A DNA stretch of 64,000 nucleotides, taken from positions 1 through 64,000 of the forward strand of contig SKCR01047755.1 of NCBI GenBank assembly GCA_019454045.1. Direction: 5' to 3'. Numbering within the stretch: position 1 is the first letter of the stretch; every line of letters begins with the position of its first letter. Below the pieces are notes generated by a model. The model was not told the origin of the DNA. It worked only from the letters and a program-made list of their open reading frames with translations, and searched no databases. This stretch comes from Zanthoxylum bungeanum (Eukaryota; Streptophyta; Magnoliopsida; Sapindales; Rutaceae). The position numbers and the translations under genes are program-made. This document shows positions 33,480 through 45,005 of this stretch, piece by piece.

Positions 33480-36012
33480 CCATTTACCCACTTCGCGAGT
33501 CACCACTTACTGGCACTCGGCTGCTCTCGAGAAACCCCGGGGCAGAGGCGTTCGACTTAAAGACACACACAGCTTCACAGTGATGGCTCCGTGGCGACCA
33601 TGTCGACAAATTGAACGATCATGATGGGGGTTCTGGTCGTAACGTAAAGTTATATGTGTGCATTACTTATTCTTCGTGCTGTTGTTCACTATTTTTTTTC
33701 ACTTGATTTTGTGGGCCTCTAGCAAGCCTTACGAGCCAAGAATCATCTTCAAAAATGTACTGTTCGAGAATTTTAACGTACCAGTGGGGAACGATGAATT
33801 CGGGGTTGTAACAGACATGTTGTCCATGGCGATATCATGTGGATCCACGAAAGTTATCAAAGCGTTAGAAGGATCGAGAAATTCGGTAGACTAAGAGAGC
33901 GAACATGTCGTTTGGTTTAGTTTTTGATTGTTTACATATGTTCAGTGTTATAGATTAGATTCAGTCGACCAGGTGTTAATAAATCTCAGGATTCTACCAC
34001 GTAGGCTGAGGAAAGTCATCATTTATTAAGCCGATATGTTTACTAGGGACCATATTCAGTCGACATCAAACGTTATAAAAGGTCCAAACATTGAGGCATT
34101 ATTTTCGTGACCTAGATACGAGCTGTCGAGCCAGCTAGGGTCTGATTTCATTGGACATTGTCGGTCTTCATCAGATAGAAAGATCATGTGATAAAAATAG
34201 GGGTGGACTGATAGAAGACCAGGATGTAGTCCAGTCGACTGGCGATAAACAAGAGCTTGGTGGTGTCTTTATACAAGATAATGGTCCAATTAGGGAATTC
34301 ACTTTCAATCCATTTGATCTGATAAAGGTCCACGAGAGTCTCCACTTTATACGACCTTCATTAAAATCTGGACCTAATGAGGGTTCATTAGTACGGTCGA
34401 CTAAACTCGATGAAGGACCAACGTAGTCCTCACTCCTTATTCTAAAGACCTGATATAGGTCGACTGGACCTAATTAAGGTTTATGAAATTCTTCATTCTA
34501 CTTGATATGATGAAGGCTCTCCTATGTAGTCTAGAGCTAATGGTAATTCATATATTTCATATAGAGAATAGGTAACGATCATTTCATGTCGACTAGAGAA
34601 TATGAGAAACCTTTCACGCTTTCTGGAAGATATGAAAATCCTTCCATGGCTTAGGGAGGAGACGACAATCCTTCAATGTAGTCTTGTCGTATGGAGAAAA
34701 TGACTATCCTCTTATGTCATTTGAATGAGGTATCAATCATCCCATACAGTTTGAAGTTGTTGGCAATCTATTCTATCATACAAGTAATTGGGCTATGCTT
34801 TATCTAATGGTACCTTAGTCAATTAAGTCCTCTTCCATCTCATGTCGAATGGGAATTCAATCAAGTGTCAAGCCTCATACATGGAGTGTCGAGTGGGATC
34901 TTCACTAAATACTAAACAATCATAGTGTCAATTTTGACTAGCTATATATAGTATTGTCAATTGGGACATCCTTCACGACACACTAATGTTGAGTGGGACA
35001 CCTCTAACAAGTCCTACGATGCATTGTAAATGTCGACTGAGACATCTTTATCAATTACTAGGGTGTAAACTATAGTGTCAATTGGGACACCATTGCAAGT
35101 CTCATACTATAAATGGTAATGCCAACTATGACATATATTATAAGTACCACGTTTTACTAATGTCGACTGGGATATTCTTAAAAAATACAAGACATACCTG
35201 GTGATGTTGACCGGGAAGTCCACGCCAAGTCTTTATTCGGGTACTGTCGACTGGGATATCATCCTTGTGCCAGACATATTGCTTCATCGCGTGAAGTAAA
35301 TGGTAGGGAATATAGTTCCATTGAAGGGAGGCGCATTGATCCAGATGCAGGTCAGTGAGACCATGGAAGAATGGAGTCTATAATTGATGACATTCCTTTT
35401 ATGTAACCTTTCATGACATCTGGAGGAGACGATGATCCTCTGATGTTGTTTGAAGAAGATGACACAGCCTTTACATCGTATAAAGGAGATTGAGATTCAT
35501 CTATATCGTCTGATGAATATGAAAGTCTTCAAATGTAGTAAGATATTGGTAACGATCCTTCTACATAGTCTGCTACTATCTCGGCTCGGCATGTCCTTAT
35601 TGGTTGTCTGACTCCAGGTAGATTAGAGAGAATTTCTCTTTTAGACTCTCGCATTCCCTTTCGTAAAGAGGAAATGATTTATTGTGATTGGCCTGGTGAT
35701 GAGATATGGTTTCTTTTTTGGTGATTTAGTGGGTGGTCGTCTGATGGTGGGTCTTCGCTTATTAAATGCTCATAAGAGACTGGATCAGATGGTAGGATTG
35801 TTGGGGTGACCCGTAGCCTCGGGCCTTTGACAAGTTGAAGAAATGTTTTCCAATGTTTGCGTTAATCTTTGGAGAGTGGCTAATTTGGTGATCATAAGAT
35901 ATGAAGTCTGCTCGTTACGTGATGCCATATAAGTATGGGTGTTTGAAAGGATTGTAGATGGAGTGATCTTTGCATGCTACGAATCACTAGGGCCCCACGG
36001 TGGGCGCCAAAT
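33480..36012 (-). mobile_element. C-family internal sequence with primer site, no intact gene
   Basis: Degenerate repeats of a GTCGACTGG/GAAGGT...TAGTCT type fill 34150-35600. The segment next to the LTR at 36013 contains an 18-nt primer site on the minus strand, TGGCGCCCACCGTGGGGC (35992-36009). The frames at 33658-33894 and 34151-34426 are unrecognised and probably chance. Confidence 0.6.
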
Positions 36013-36623
36013 TGTAGACGCTGGTTTTCGCCCGAGGTCCACAATCAGAATTTGTAGGTTGGGGGCACTAGCAATCCTGCATGACAAAGGTAGAGTGAGC
36101 GGGAGTATACTGCCCACCGGTGTGGTGGGGCCGGGGGCACTCCAATGCTCAAGTTAGTAATGTGAATAAGTTGGTTGTACGGAGAATAAGGCTTGAAGTT
36201 ACCTCAATCATCTTTTGTTTGTCGTGAGGGCAGTGTATTATGATTTCTCTGATGACCAGGAGTAGTGTTGTGTCCTCTCTCCCCTCTTTATGTATTGGCT
36301 CTTCTCTTTTATAGGCCCTCCTTACGATGGGTCATTTAAATCTCTTCTACCCGTTGGATGTGTTAATGACAGGGTTTATGAATGTAACTGCCGATTTAAT
36401 AGAATTCATTACTGAAGGTGTTTTCCCAATCTAATTACTCATGAATCTGTTGACCTTCATGAACTGTTAAATTTGTGATGGTGGGCTCTGGGCTGGTATG
36501 GCCTCTCGGTCCAAAGCTGATTTCTCAAAATAGATCTAATGGTGGGCTTCGGGGCTTTGGTTTCTTGATTGGCCCAAAGGTGGAATGACAGTTATGCCAT
36601 TGGGCCCAAATTTGGCCCGTACA
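36013..36623 (-). mobile_element. C-family 5' LTR (copy C2, inverted)
   Basis: The + strand reads TGTAGACGCTGG...GGCCCGTACA. The primer site directly follows its 3' end on the minus strand, so it is a 5' LTR. TATAAAAG on the minus strand at 36306-36313. It aligns over its whole length with the LTR at 38369-38978. Confidence 0.85.
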
Positions 36624-37259
36624 ATATCATGAATAGGTAGAATGAAGATTCATTTAGTCCTTTCATCAAGTCCATTCGATAGTAGTCTCGTAGAAGAGAG
36701 ATGAGTGATGACTTTCATCAAGTTCATTCCATTGTAGTATCATGGGCCTTCTTTAGGTCTAGTATAGTGAGTAGTGACCTCCTTGGCCCTTCATCAGTTC
36801 CATTCGACAACTTCATTCGACAGTAGTCTTGTAGAATAGAGATAACAATGATGGTTTTCTTCAAGTTTATCTATTGTAGCCTCATGGACAATCATCAGGT
36901 CTTGTAGTATGAAAAAAAATACCCTCGTAGACCTTCATCAGGTCTAGTAGAGTAAAGACCCTCGTTGACCCATGTTAAGATCCTGTAGAATAAGGAATGA
37001 AAACCCTCATGGGAATCATGTCTAGAGTGTGTAGACTATTCCATGTACCTTCATCAGGTATAATGGAGTTTGAAGATTCGCGTGTACTTTCATCAGGTAT
37101 AATGGAGTGTCTAGACTCTCATGTACCTTCTTCAAGTATTGTGAAGTGTGTAGACTTTCTTGGACCTTCATCGGGTCATATGGAGTGTAGACTATGATGT
37201 ACCTTCTTCGTGAGTGGTAGAATGAAAAATTCCTTAGACCTCAATCACATCTGGTAACC
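36624..37259. repeat. Degenerate ~110-130 bp repeats (C-family internal)
   Basis: Variants of ACCTTCATCAGGTCTAGTAGA recur every 100 bp or so (GTGTAGACT, CATTCGACAGTAGTC). They resemble 38979-39540 in inverted orientation. No gene. Confidence 0.55.
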
Positions 37260-38240
37260 AGTAGTATGGAGATTTTCCTGACCTTCATCTGGTCGACTAG
37301 GGACATCCCCCATGACTCATATAGAGTCAACATACGACCTTCATCTGGTCTAGGAAAATTTGAACTCCTCTGGTCCTTGACTAGTAGTATGGAGATTGTC
37401 CTGCCCTCATCAAGTCCAGTCGACCGGGGACATCCCTCATGGACTCATATCGAGTCAAATTTAGACATGGACTTCCCTCAGTCCATACGACAATGTCGTG
37501 TGAAATAACTCCTGAACCATCATCTGGTTCAGTCGATCGGGGACATCCCCCATGGACTCATATCGAGTCAAGTTGTAGACATGGACGACACATGTCGTAT
37601 GACTTATATCCTGAACCTTCATCTGGTTTAGTCGACCGGGGACATCCCCCATGGACTCATGTCGAGTCAAGTTGTAGACATGGACTACACATGTCATATG
37701 ACTTATATCCTGAACCTTCATCTGGTTTAGTCGACCGGGGACATCCCCCATGGACTCATGTCGAGTCAAGTTGTAGACATGGACTACACATGTCGTATGA
37801 CTTATATCCTGAACCTTCATCTGGTTTAGTCGACCGGGGACATCCCCCATGGACTAATGTCGAGTCAAGTTGTAGACATAGACTACACATGTCGTAGCTC
37901 TTATATCCTGAACCTTCATCTGGTTTAGTCGACCGGGGACATCCCACATGGACTCATGTCGAGTCAAGTTGTAGACATGGACTACACATGTCATATGACT
38001 TATATCCTGAACCTTCATCTGGTTTAGTCGACCGGGGACATCCCCCATGGACTCATGTCGAATCAAGTTGTAGACATGGACTACACATGTCGTATGACTT
38101 ATCTCCTGAACCTTCATCCGGTTCAGTCGATTGGGTACTTCCCCAATGACACTTGTAGAGTCAAGTTCATGATCCTGACTTTCATCAAGCTCATCTGACT
38201 GGGCACATCCACGATGGATCATGTAGAGTCAAGTTCATAA
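37260..38240. repeat. 99-bp tandem array (C-family, copy 2)
   Basis: About nine units; CATGGACTCA recurs near 37551, 37650, 37749, 37848, 37948 and 38047. The unit is 99 bp, or 33 codons, so frames stay open on both strands (37439-37897 +, 37461-37850 and 37854-38222 -). It matches the array at 21081-21830 in inverted orientation. I treat the frames as by-products of the period. Confidence 0.9.
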
Positions 38241-38352
38241 CTTGACATTCATCTGGTTCAATCAATAGGCAACATCAAACGCTCAGGTACACCTTCATCT
38301 AGCCTCGAAACGTGTGTCAAGTACTCTCCAAGCCAATGACTCCTTAACTTAG

Positions 38353-38368
38353 AGAGTAGGGGACAAAC
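38353..38368 (+). other. Polypurine tract of C2
   Basis: AGAGTAGGGGACAAAC immediately before the LTR start TGTACGGGCC. The same tract is at 20939-20954 on the minus strand. Confidence 0.75.
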
Positions 38369-38978
38369 TGTACGGGCCAAATTGGGCCCAATGGCATAAC
38401 TGTCATTCCACATTTGGGCCAATCAAGAAACCAAAGCCCGAAGCCCACCATTAGATCTAGTTTGAGAAATCAACTTTGGACCGAGAGGCCATACCAGCCC
38501 AGAGCCCACCATCACAAATTTAACAGTTCAGGAAGGTCAACAGATTCATGAGTAATTAGATTGGGAAAACGCCTTCAGTAATGAATTCTATTAAATCGGC
38601 AGTTACATTCACAAACCCTGTCATTAACACATCCAACAGGTAGAAGAGATTTAAATGACCCCTCGTAAGGAGGGCCTATAAAAGAGAAGAGCCAAGGCAT
38701 AAAGAGGGGAGAGAGGACACAACACTACTCCTGGTCATCAGAGAAATCATAATACACTGCCCTCATGGCAAACAAAAGATGATTGAGGTAACTTCAAGCC
38801 TTATTCTTCGTACAACCGACTTATTCACATTACTAACTTGAGCGTCGGAGTGCCCCCGGCACCCACCACACCGGTGGGCAGTATACTCTCGCTCACTCTA
38901 CCTTTGTCATGCATGATCGCTAGTGCCCCCAACCTACAAATTCTGATTGTGGACATCGAGTGAAAACCAGCGTCTACA
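38369..38978 (+). mobile_element. C-family 3' LTR (copy C2)
   Basis: TGTACGGGCC...GCGTCTACA, 610 bp, with TATAAAAG at 38677-38684. It is the same length as the LTR at 36013-36623 but in opposite orientation. Right flank GATAC; the outer flank of its partner reads GATAT when reversed. Confidence 0.88.
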
Positions 38979-39540
38979 GATACTACTGTCGAATGGAAAT
39001 GACAAAGGTCCTTCAGACACGGTCGAATGAACCTAATGAATGTCTATGAGAATCACCACTCTAATAGACCTGATGAAGGTCCATGAGGCTATGGTCGAAT
39101 GAACTTGATGAAAGGACTAAATGAATCTTCATTCTACCAATCCATGATACTATTATCGAATGGAACTGACAAAGGTCCATGAGACACGGTCGAATGAAAC
39201 TAATGCATGTCTATGAGAATCATCACTCTACTAGAGCTGATGACGGACCAAAAGAATTTTCATACTACCTAACTTGATAAAGGTTGGTCGATTAGACCAA
39301 AAGGAGATCCAAGGAAGTTCTCATTCTACTAGGTATGATAAATGATTCTTTATGTAGTATGGAGTTGGCAATATTAAATCAACATAGCATGGAGATGATA
39401 ACTAACCTTTAATTTAGTCGGGAAGAGTTGAGAATCATTCCAAGTAGTCTAGGAGAGATGGGAGTTTTCCATGTAGCCTGAAGTTGATAGCCATCCATCT
39501 TGTAGTATGGATAGTATGACAATCATGCAGTTTTGTTGCT
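38979..39540. repeat. Degenerate C-family repeats
   Basis: Diverged units with GATACTAYTRTCGAATGG and CTGATGAAGGTCCATGAG motifs. No gene. Confidence 0.5.
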
Positions 39541-41190
39541 TATCTTCGATTTCATGCTACAAAAAAAGATTCAGTTGTGAGTGCATTTCTCTGTCTCCAT
39601 CGCGTGAGATTGGTCCATGCACACCATGCTAGTAGCCGCAAGGCTCTCGAGCTTATGGTCATATTGCCTGCTTGGGTTTTTGGCCTCGCATAGTGTAGGG
39701 GAGTGTCGTGGCCCTTGTGCGTGTGAAAGGGCTCATTTCATGCATGGTGTCCAATGATGGCATATGGGATTTGTCAAGTGGGTCACTCATCATTTGCATG
39801 TGGCGTGGGGCTTCATTTGTTACGTGGGTAGTGAAGCCTTTATTTAACTCAATTTTTTCAGTTTGGGGCAGTTGGCCTCAATTTATTTCAATTTTTGTCG
39901 CTTGTGAGCTTCCCTATGTCGAGTGGACTTCTTGGATTATTGATCATCAGCTTTCTTGTAAGGCCTCACGCTCGGTTCGACAGATTGTTGCGTGAGCTGG
40001 CGTGTGGCAGCTTTGAAATTGCCGAGTGAGTATGGGCTTTCTTTACCTGAATTTTCATGCGTGCTCCACACTTGTTTCAGTTTTTTTTTTATGTACGTGG
40101 GGGAAGGTTTCTCTCTCACTGGAACATGTTTTTACTTGTTCTTTTGTAGCTTATTAAACAATCCATGCCTGAGTGTCGTGTCTAGTAGCTTATGGTGCCA
40201 GACTTACTTCTTTTTGTGTCCCTTGTGTTTTGTGCTTGGTTTATGAGTATGGATTCTTCTCTTTCGACAGTTGCGAGTGGCAAATTTGCACTTGTCGAGT
40301 GATGGTTGCACATGGAGTGGGGGCTCTTCAGCTGGCATTGGGCTTGGATGATGCTTGTCTAAATCAGGCGGTGTGGGATGTGTTTGATGTTAGCCTCATG
40401 TTCGCTCCTAGCACCAGTTGATGTGGGTTGAGTTTTGTTGTTAGCTTTTGGTTGCTATCTTGGAAAATAATCGATGTGGGACATTATTTAGTTGATAAGT
40501 CTCAAGTTTAGAATTTTATGTTTTGGTCGGTTGGGCTTTGTTATTAGGCTGACGATCATTGTTACTTGTTTTATATGTAATTTACATGGGCCGATTGATT
40601 GTGGTTCTTTGGGCTTTATTGGATTGTATGTTGGCGGTTGTTTGCTCCTTGCGTGATTGGAGAGAGCTTGCTTCAAATTTTGCACGTGGCTAATGGATTA
40701 ACAAATTTGGGCTTCGTAGCATGGTCGCTTTCCACATGCATGTGGTGCTCTTGCTCCGTGGCTCGGATTATGCATTAGGTCTGGTTCAACGTGTGGGCTG
40801 ATGGATTTGTTGTACGTGGGCCGCACTCTGTTTGCGTGGGTGTTGCTCGTGCGTTGTGGTCTGGGATTTCTATGCTTTTGGGCCCAGTTTAGCTAATGGT
40901 TGCTTGAGCTTCATTTTTTGCTTCAGCGTACATAGTTACTGCCTATGGACTGTGTTTTGGCTTTGTTTGTATTCTGTTTGGGTTTTTTTTCCTTGTAATT
41001 CTTTTGTTGGTTTTCTCTTCGACTTTGTTTTAAGCCATTTGCCTCTTCCTGGGGTATGCCCCTTGTACATTTGTACTTTCTTAGCAAGTTCACATGTGAT
41101 AGCTATGAACAGAGCTTTGTCGAGTACATGTCTCCAACACCCAATTGCTCGACTCATCATTCCTCTCCCAATTGTCCCAATAATAAATTA
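39541..41190. other. Unassigned T/G-rich repeat remnant
   Basis: About 1.6 kb with several short open frames of biased composition (for example 39708-39995 and 40832-41191), none recognisable. It may be an old LTR or the eroded right end of the C block. A3 sequence resumes near 41217, and about 180 bp of A3 is missing relative to A1. Confidence 0.4.
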
Positions 41191-41216
41191 ATGAAGAAAT
41201 GATTAAGGTCCATGAA

Positions 41217-42160
41217 ATTCTTCATACACACAGCTAACAAAGTATTAATCAGCTCATTGTGCCCACAATATCCATAAGTGTAGTTGAAAAGAAGGTAATA
41301 TTTTTGTCCTAAAGTTCTATCAGAATTCACACCTTTTTTTAGCAATGGAATATTTTTCTGATTTTTTTCAAAAAGTAAATAAAGCAACATCTTCAATCCA
41401 TGTAACGAGCCTTGGGCCAGTGACTCCCAAACCAGTTGGCTTTATGGCACTAGGTGTTAAGACACCCTTACGGACTTAATTGCTCTGATTTCAGATGTTT
41501 TTTTTAATAACATATTTGATCCATGTAGCGAGCTTTGTGTCAGTGACTCCCAAGCCAGTTGGCTTTAGGGCACTAGGTGTTAAAACACCCATAAGGACTT
41601 AATTACTCGGATCTTAGACTTTTTTTTTAATTTTTTTTATTCCATCACTTTTTTTTAGATGTTTCCTCCAATTAAACTAGAGCACTTAATATTACAAACT
41701 TTTCAAATACAACTCATGTCCGTATGTTACTATGTATGTTGATAATACCTGTCAACTGAGCATATGAAGATCCATTTTAGTCAGTTTTATGGAGAATTCA
41801 CAAATTAAATAATTCAAAAGGAGATAAACAAAAATTAACTTGTTACGAAATAGGTTGAGATACGTCTTAGGAGTGAAAATTCCTTATACAGCTATCTCAT
41901 ACCAATTTCACATGATTATTCAAATTAAAATAAAAAAACACAAAATATTTTTTAATTTTATAAAATTTTTAATTTTTTTTGAATTTTTTTGAAAATTTTT
42001 GACTAAAAATCAAATAAAAATAATATAATAAAAACAAAATACTATTCAAATATTCCCTCCCCCAACCTAAATGAGACATTGTCCCCAATGTCTTAAGAAG
42101 TGGAAGAAGAGTTTAGAAGATAGTACATGGTTAGCTGAAATTCTACATCTAGAAAGAAAA
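41217..42160 (-). mobile_element. A3 3' internal region with duplicated hairpin repeat
   Basis: Aligns with 25938-26940 in A1. The tandem ~120-bp duplication is kept, with hairpins GGTGTTAAGACACC (41453-41466) and GGTGTTAAAACACC (41576-41589). Confidence 0.85.
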
Positions 42161-42814
42161 TTAAAGGTTAAGATCCAGATTTATCCGACGCTTCTTACCA
42201 CGAACATTATCGGACCAGATTATCTTGGAAATGATAGGGTCAATTTGTGGTTCGAAGGCTAAGAGTTGGTCAATTAAATCTTGGGCAGTTCTGGCAGTGA
42301 AGAAGAGATCTTTTACAGGTTTTGACACGAACCCATTTCTCCGGGCATCATCAAGAAACACACAAAGAAAATCATAAAATCCATCAGCATTAAACAGTCC
42401 ATTCGGTTTCTGGTGTATGTTCAAGTTCGCCCAAGATAGTACTGTAAAAATTTCCTTCATTGTGCCTAAGTCACTAGGGAAAGCAATAAAAGCATCAGCA
42501 TGGTTAATTATTTCCACAAGTCGCTCGGATATACCTGGCACGATAAGTTCCTCTCCGTTTGATGGTCCAATAAGATTCGCCTCCGCCAAAGGTTTTGGGA
42601 TGATTCCCAGAAATTGACTACCTCCTTCTTGTACAGCCCTTGAAACGATCCCCATTAGTCCAAGATTGCCACCGCCATATACTAAGTGCATATTCCTCTC
42701 AGCTATGACTCTACCCAATTCTTGTGCTGCTCCAACGTATTTTGGCTTAGAACCAACACTAGTATCGCAAAATACACAGATGTTTACAACTCGTCTTCTT
42801 GAAGTAGCTTCCAT
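42161..42814 (-). CDS. LOG-family protein in A3, active-site motif altered
   Basis: An open 217-aa frame, collinear with the A1 LOG without indels. By eye 44 residues differ (about 80% identity). YGGGNLGLMG and the Arg in ISER are kept, but the hallmark PGGLGTLEE reads PSDLGTMKE: both Gly are lost while the final Glu stays. ICVFCGS reads ICVFCDT. The C-terminal KKRRINLDLNL tail is unchanged. It lies in the env-like position of the older element. The motif change predicts loss or change of catalysis. That a full frame survives when every other A3 gene carries a stop or frameshift is notable, though chance is possible for 654 bp. Confidence 0.85.
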   Translation of the reverse strand: MEATSRRRVVNICVFCDTSVGSKPKYVGAAQELGRVIAERNMHLVYGGGNLGLMGIVSRAVQEGGSQFLGIIPKPLAEANLIGPSNGEELIVPGISERLVEIINHADAFIAFPSDLGTMKEIFTVLSWANLNIHQKPNGLFNADGFYDFLCVFLDDARRNGFVSKPVKDLFFTARTAQDLIDQLLAFEPQIDPIISKIIWSDNVRGKKRRINLDLNL

Positions 42815-43079
42815 TTTTATTGTATTTCTTTCTCAAATATGGATGCCTTCAAGAGTGCAATGATGAGTTGAATTTATAACACCTGAAAAAGGGTGAGTAA
42901 TAATAGCACTAGTACCTGCGAACTGACAATTATTAGCTAAAAAGCAAAGTAGATCGTGAAAAGTCAAAAAGTCTAGATCCTGTCGGAGAAAATAAAAGAA
43001 AATGACAAAACAAATCCCAATTATTAGGAAAAGACAAAGAGATAATAATATTTACAAGAAGTAACGGCTTGAATGACGT

Positions 43080-43625
43080 CTATGCGTTAGAGATAAGCTT
43101 CCCATCCAATTTTCTTATAAATTGGCAAACAGGGTCTTTTAGAGTCAGATTCCCAAGACTGTATTGTTGTCTTTCTTTACGAAATTGTGTATATACCATG
43201 TGAATTTCATGATGCACATATCCACTGGAATGCGTCTCAAGAGTGTTAGATATGTCATCCAAAGACTCCTTACTCAAGTCATCCCTAATGAATTTAATTT
43301 TATCTTCACGGTTATCAGACACCATTTCTAGAGAACGACAACGAGTATTACATGTCATACGAGCACATTTATAGCAAACACCCAATCTTTTAGCTCTTCT
43401 CTTTTTAGCGTAGGTGCTTCTTCCTAAACCAGGCAGATATGAAACAAAAGAGTCAGAAGACTCACCTGCCAAACGGACCCGTGCTTCAATAATCCAACGA
43501 ATGTCATTAGGAATACCTTTGATCATCAATAGTCTCATTCAAAGCGAGCTTTGTAAACTTTCATCAGAGAATTTTTAGGGAGAGAAGGAAATTACTTCTG
43601 AAGATTTGCGAGAACTTCTTCCATC
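43080..43625 (-). pseudogene. Zinc-cluster accessory ORF of A3, broken
   Basis: Homologous to 27835-28383. The C-terminal 152 codons are open from 43538 and keep CYKCARMTCNTRC and the AKKRRAK basic stretch. A frameshift near 43540 and a stop near 43592 separate it from the MEEV start. An acceptor-like TTTGTGTAG precedes the Met, as in A1. Confidence 0.8.
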
Positions 43626-43764
43626 ATGAAATATGACTTTACCTACACAAATGAAACACACAAAAATAAAACACACCAAATTTGAATATATACACAAATT
43701 GTATAGGTTGCCTCCCTGCTAGAGCTAATTTTAAAGTCGTCAGCTAGACATGACTGCCCGAACA

Positions 43765-44016
43765 TTAGGCTGGATCTGAAAGTGTGACACTTTCTTTTTG
43801 TCGCTCGAATGATTTTCCCCAGTAGTGCTTGACATGCTGGCTGTTAACTTTGAATGTATCGTTGGTATTGGGATCAAGTAACTCAACATCTCCATATGGT
43901 AAAACCTGAGTAATCACAAATGGACCTAACCACCTTGATTTCAGCTTTCCAGGGAAAAGTTTTAACCTCGAATTGTATAACAACACTTGTTGCCTTGGTT
44001 CCAATTTTCTGCACAC
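43765..44016 (-). pseudogene. Integrase C-terminal domain of A3
   Basis: MCRKLEPRQQVLLYNSRLKL...RWLGPFVITQVLP...VKHYWGKS: the same C-terminal domain as in A1. It is separated from the core frame by a stop/frame change between 44016 and 44125. Confidence 0.8.
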
Positions 44017-44124
44017 TATTTTTTGATCATGCCATTTCTTGGTCTTTTATTTGTATAATCTGGCATTCTTATAAGCTTGTAGGTGAAATTCCTCCAATTC
44101 GTTGAGTTGGTGGAGTCTTTTCTC

Positions 44125-45005
44125 TCATGCTGCTTGTAGATCAAGATTTAACTTCTTCAGTGCCCAGTACGTCTTATGTTCAAGCTCCACTGGTAGATGG
44201 CACGCTTTCCAAAACACCATTCGATGTGGGGACATATCGATGGGTGTCTTGTAAGCTGTCCGATAGGCCCATAATGCACCATCTAGTTTTGTAGACCAGT
44301 CCCTCCTTGTTGATCCAATGATTTTCTCCAAGATTCTTTTGATCTCCCTATTTGAAACTTCAACCTGTCCATTTGACTGTGGATGGTAGGCAGTGTCAAC
44401 TTTATGAGTAACTCCATATTTGGATATGAGTGCATCGAAGTATTTGTAGCAGAAATATGTGCCACCATTACTGATAATCGCCCGAGGTGTTCCGAAGCGA
44501 GTGAAAATATTCTTTTTAAGGAATTTAATCACCACTTTTGAATCATTTAATGGTAGTGCAATTGTTTCAACCCATTTGGAGACGTAGTCTACTTCAACTA
44601 GTATGTACAGGTTTCCGAATGATGGAACAAAGGGTCCTATAAAATCAATACCCCATACATCAAATATCTCCACTTCCAGAATGTTTTGCAGAGGTCATTC
44701 ATTCTCCTTGATATATTTCCCATTCTCTGACACCTGTCACATTGAAGAGCAAATAGATAAGCATATTTGAAAAGAATGGGCCATAAAAAACCTGATTGAA
44801 GGACTTTGGCTGCAGTTTTGTTCCCGCTAAAGTGTCCACCGTATGGTGATGAATGATAATGCTGCAAGAAACTATTGACCTCCTTCTCTGGAACACAACG
44901 TCTCAATAATTGACCAGCACATCGTTTGAACAGGTACGACTCATCCCAGACATAGTGTTTGACTTCTTTGAAGAACTTCTTTCGTTGCTGAGTTGTCCAT
45001 TCCAA
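44125..45005 (-). pseudogene. Integrase zinc finger and catalytic core of A3
   Basis: 45005-44637 has the HHCC finger (HYHSSPYGGH...LQCDRCQRMGN). 44673-44125 has the DDE core: WGIDFIGP supplies the first Asp, the second position reads ISNGGTYF (Asp to Asn), and Glu lies in [10 protein letters not shown]. The two frames overlap, so a frameshift separates them near 44650-44670. With one catalytic Asp gone the enzyme is dead. Confidence 0.85.

Noticed and set aside
33658..33894. A small membrane protein (MHYLFFVLLF start)
   Set aside because: On the strand opposite to the surrounding C-family orientation, hydrophobic by composition, no homologue recognised.
20222..36628. C-family LTRs 20223-20938 and 36013-36623 as one simple element
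   Set aside because: Flanks CCCAC and ATATC do not match, and the LTR lengths differ (716 against 611 bp); the inversion model fits better.
37439..37897. A CRISPR-like array, from regular ~99-bp repeats
   Set aside because: Units are continuous tandem repeats without unique spacers, in plant retrotransposon DNA.
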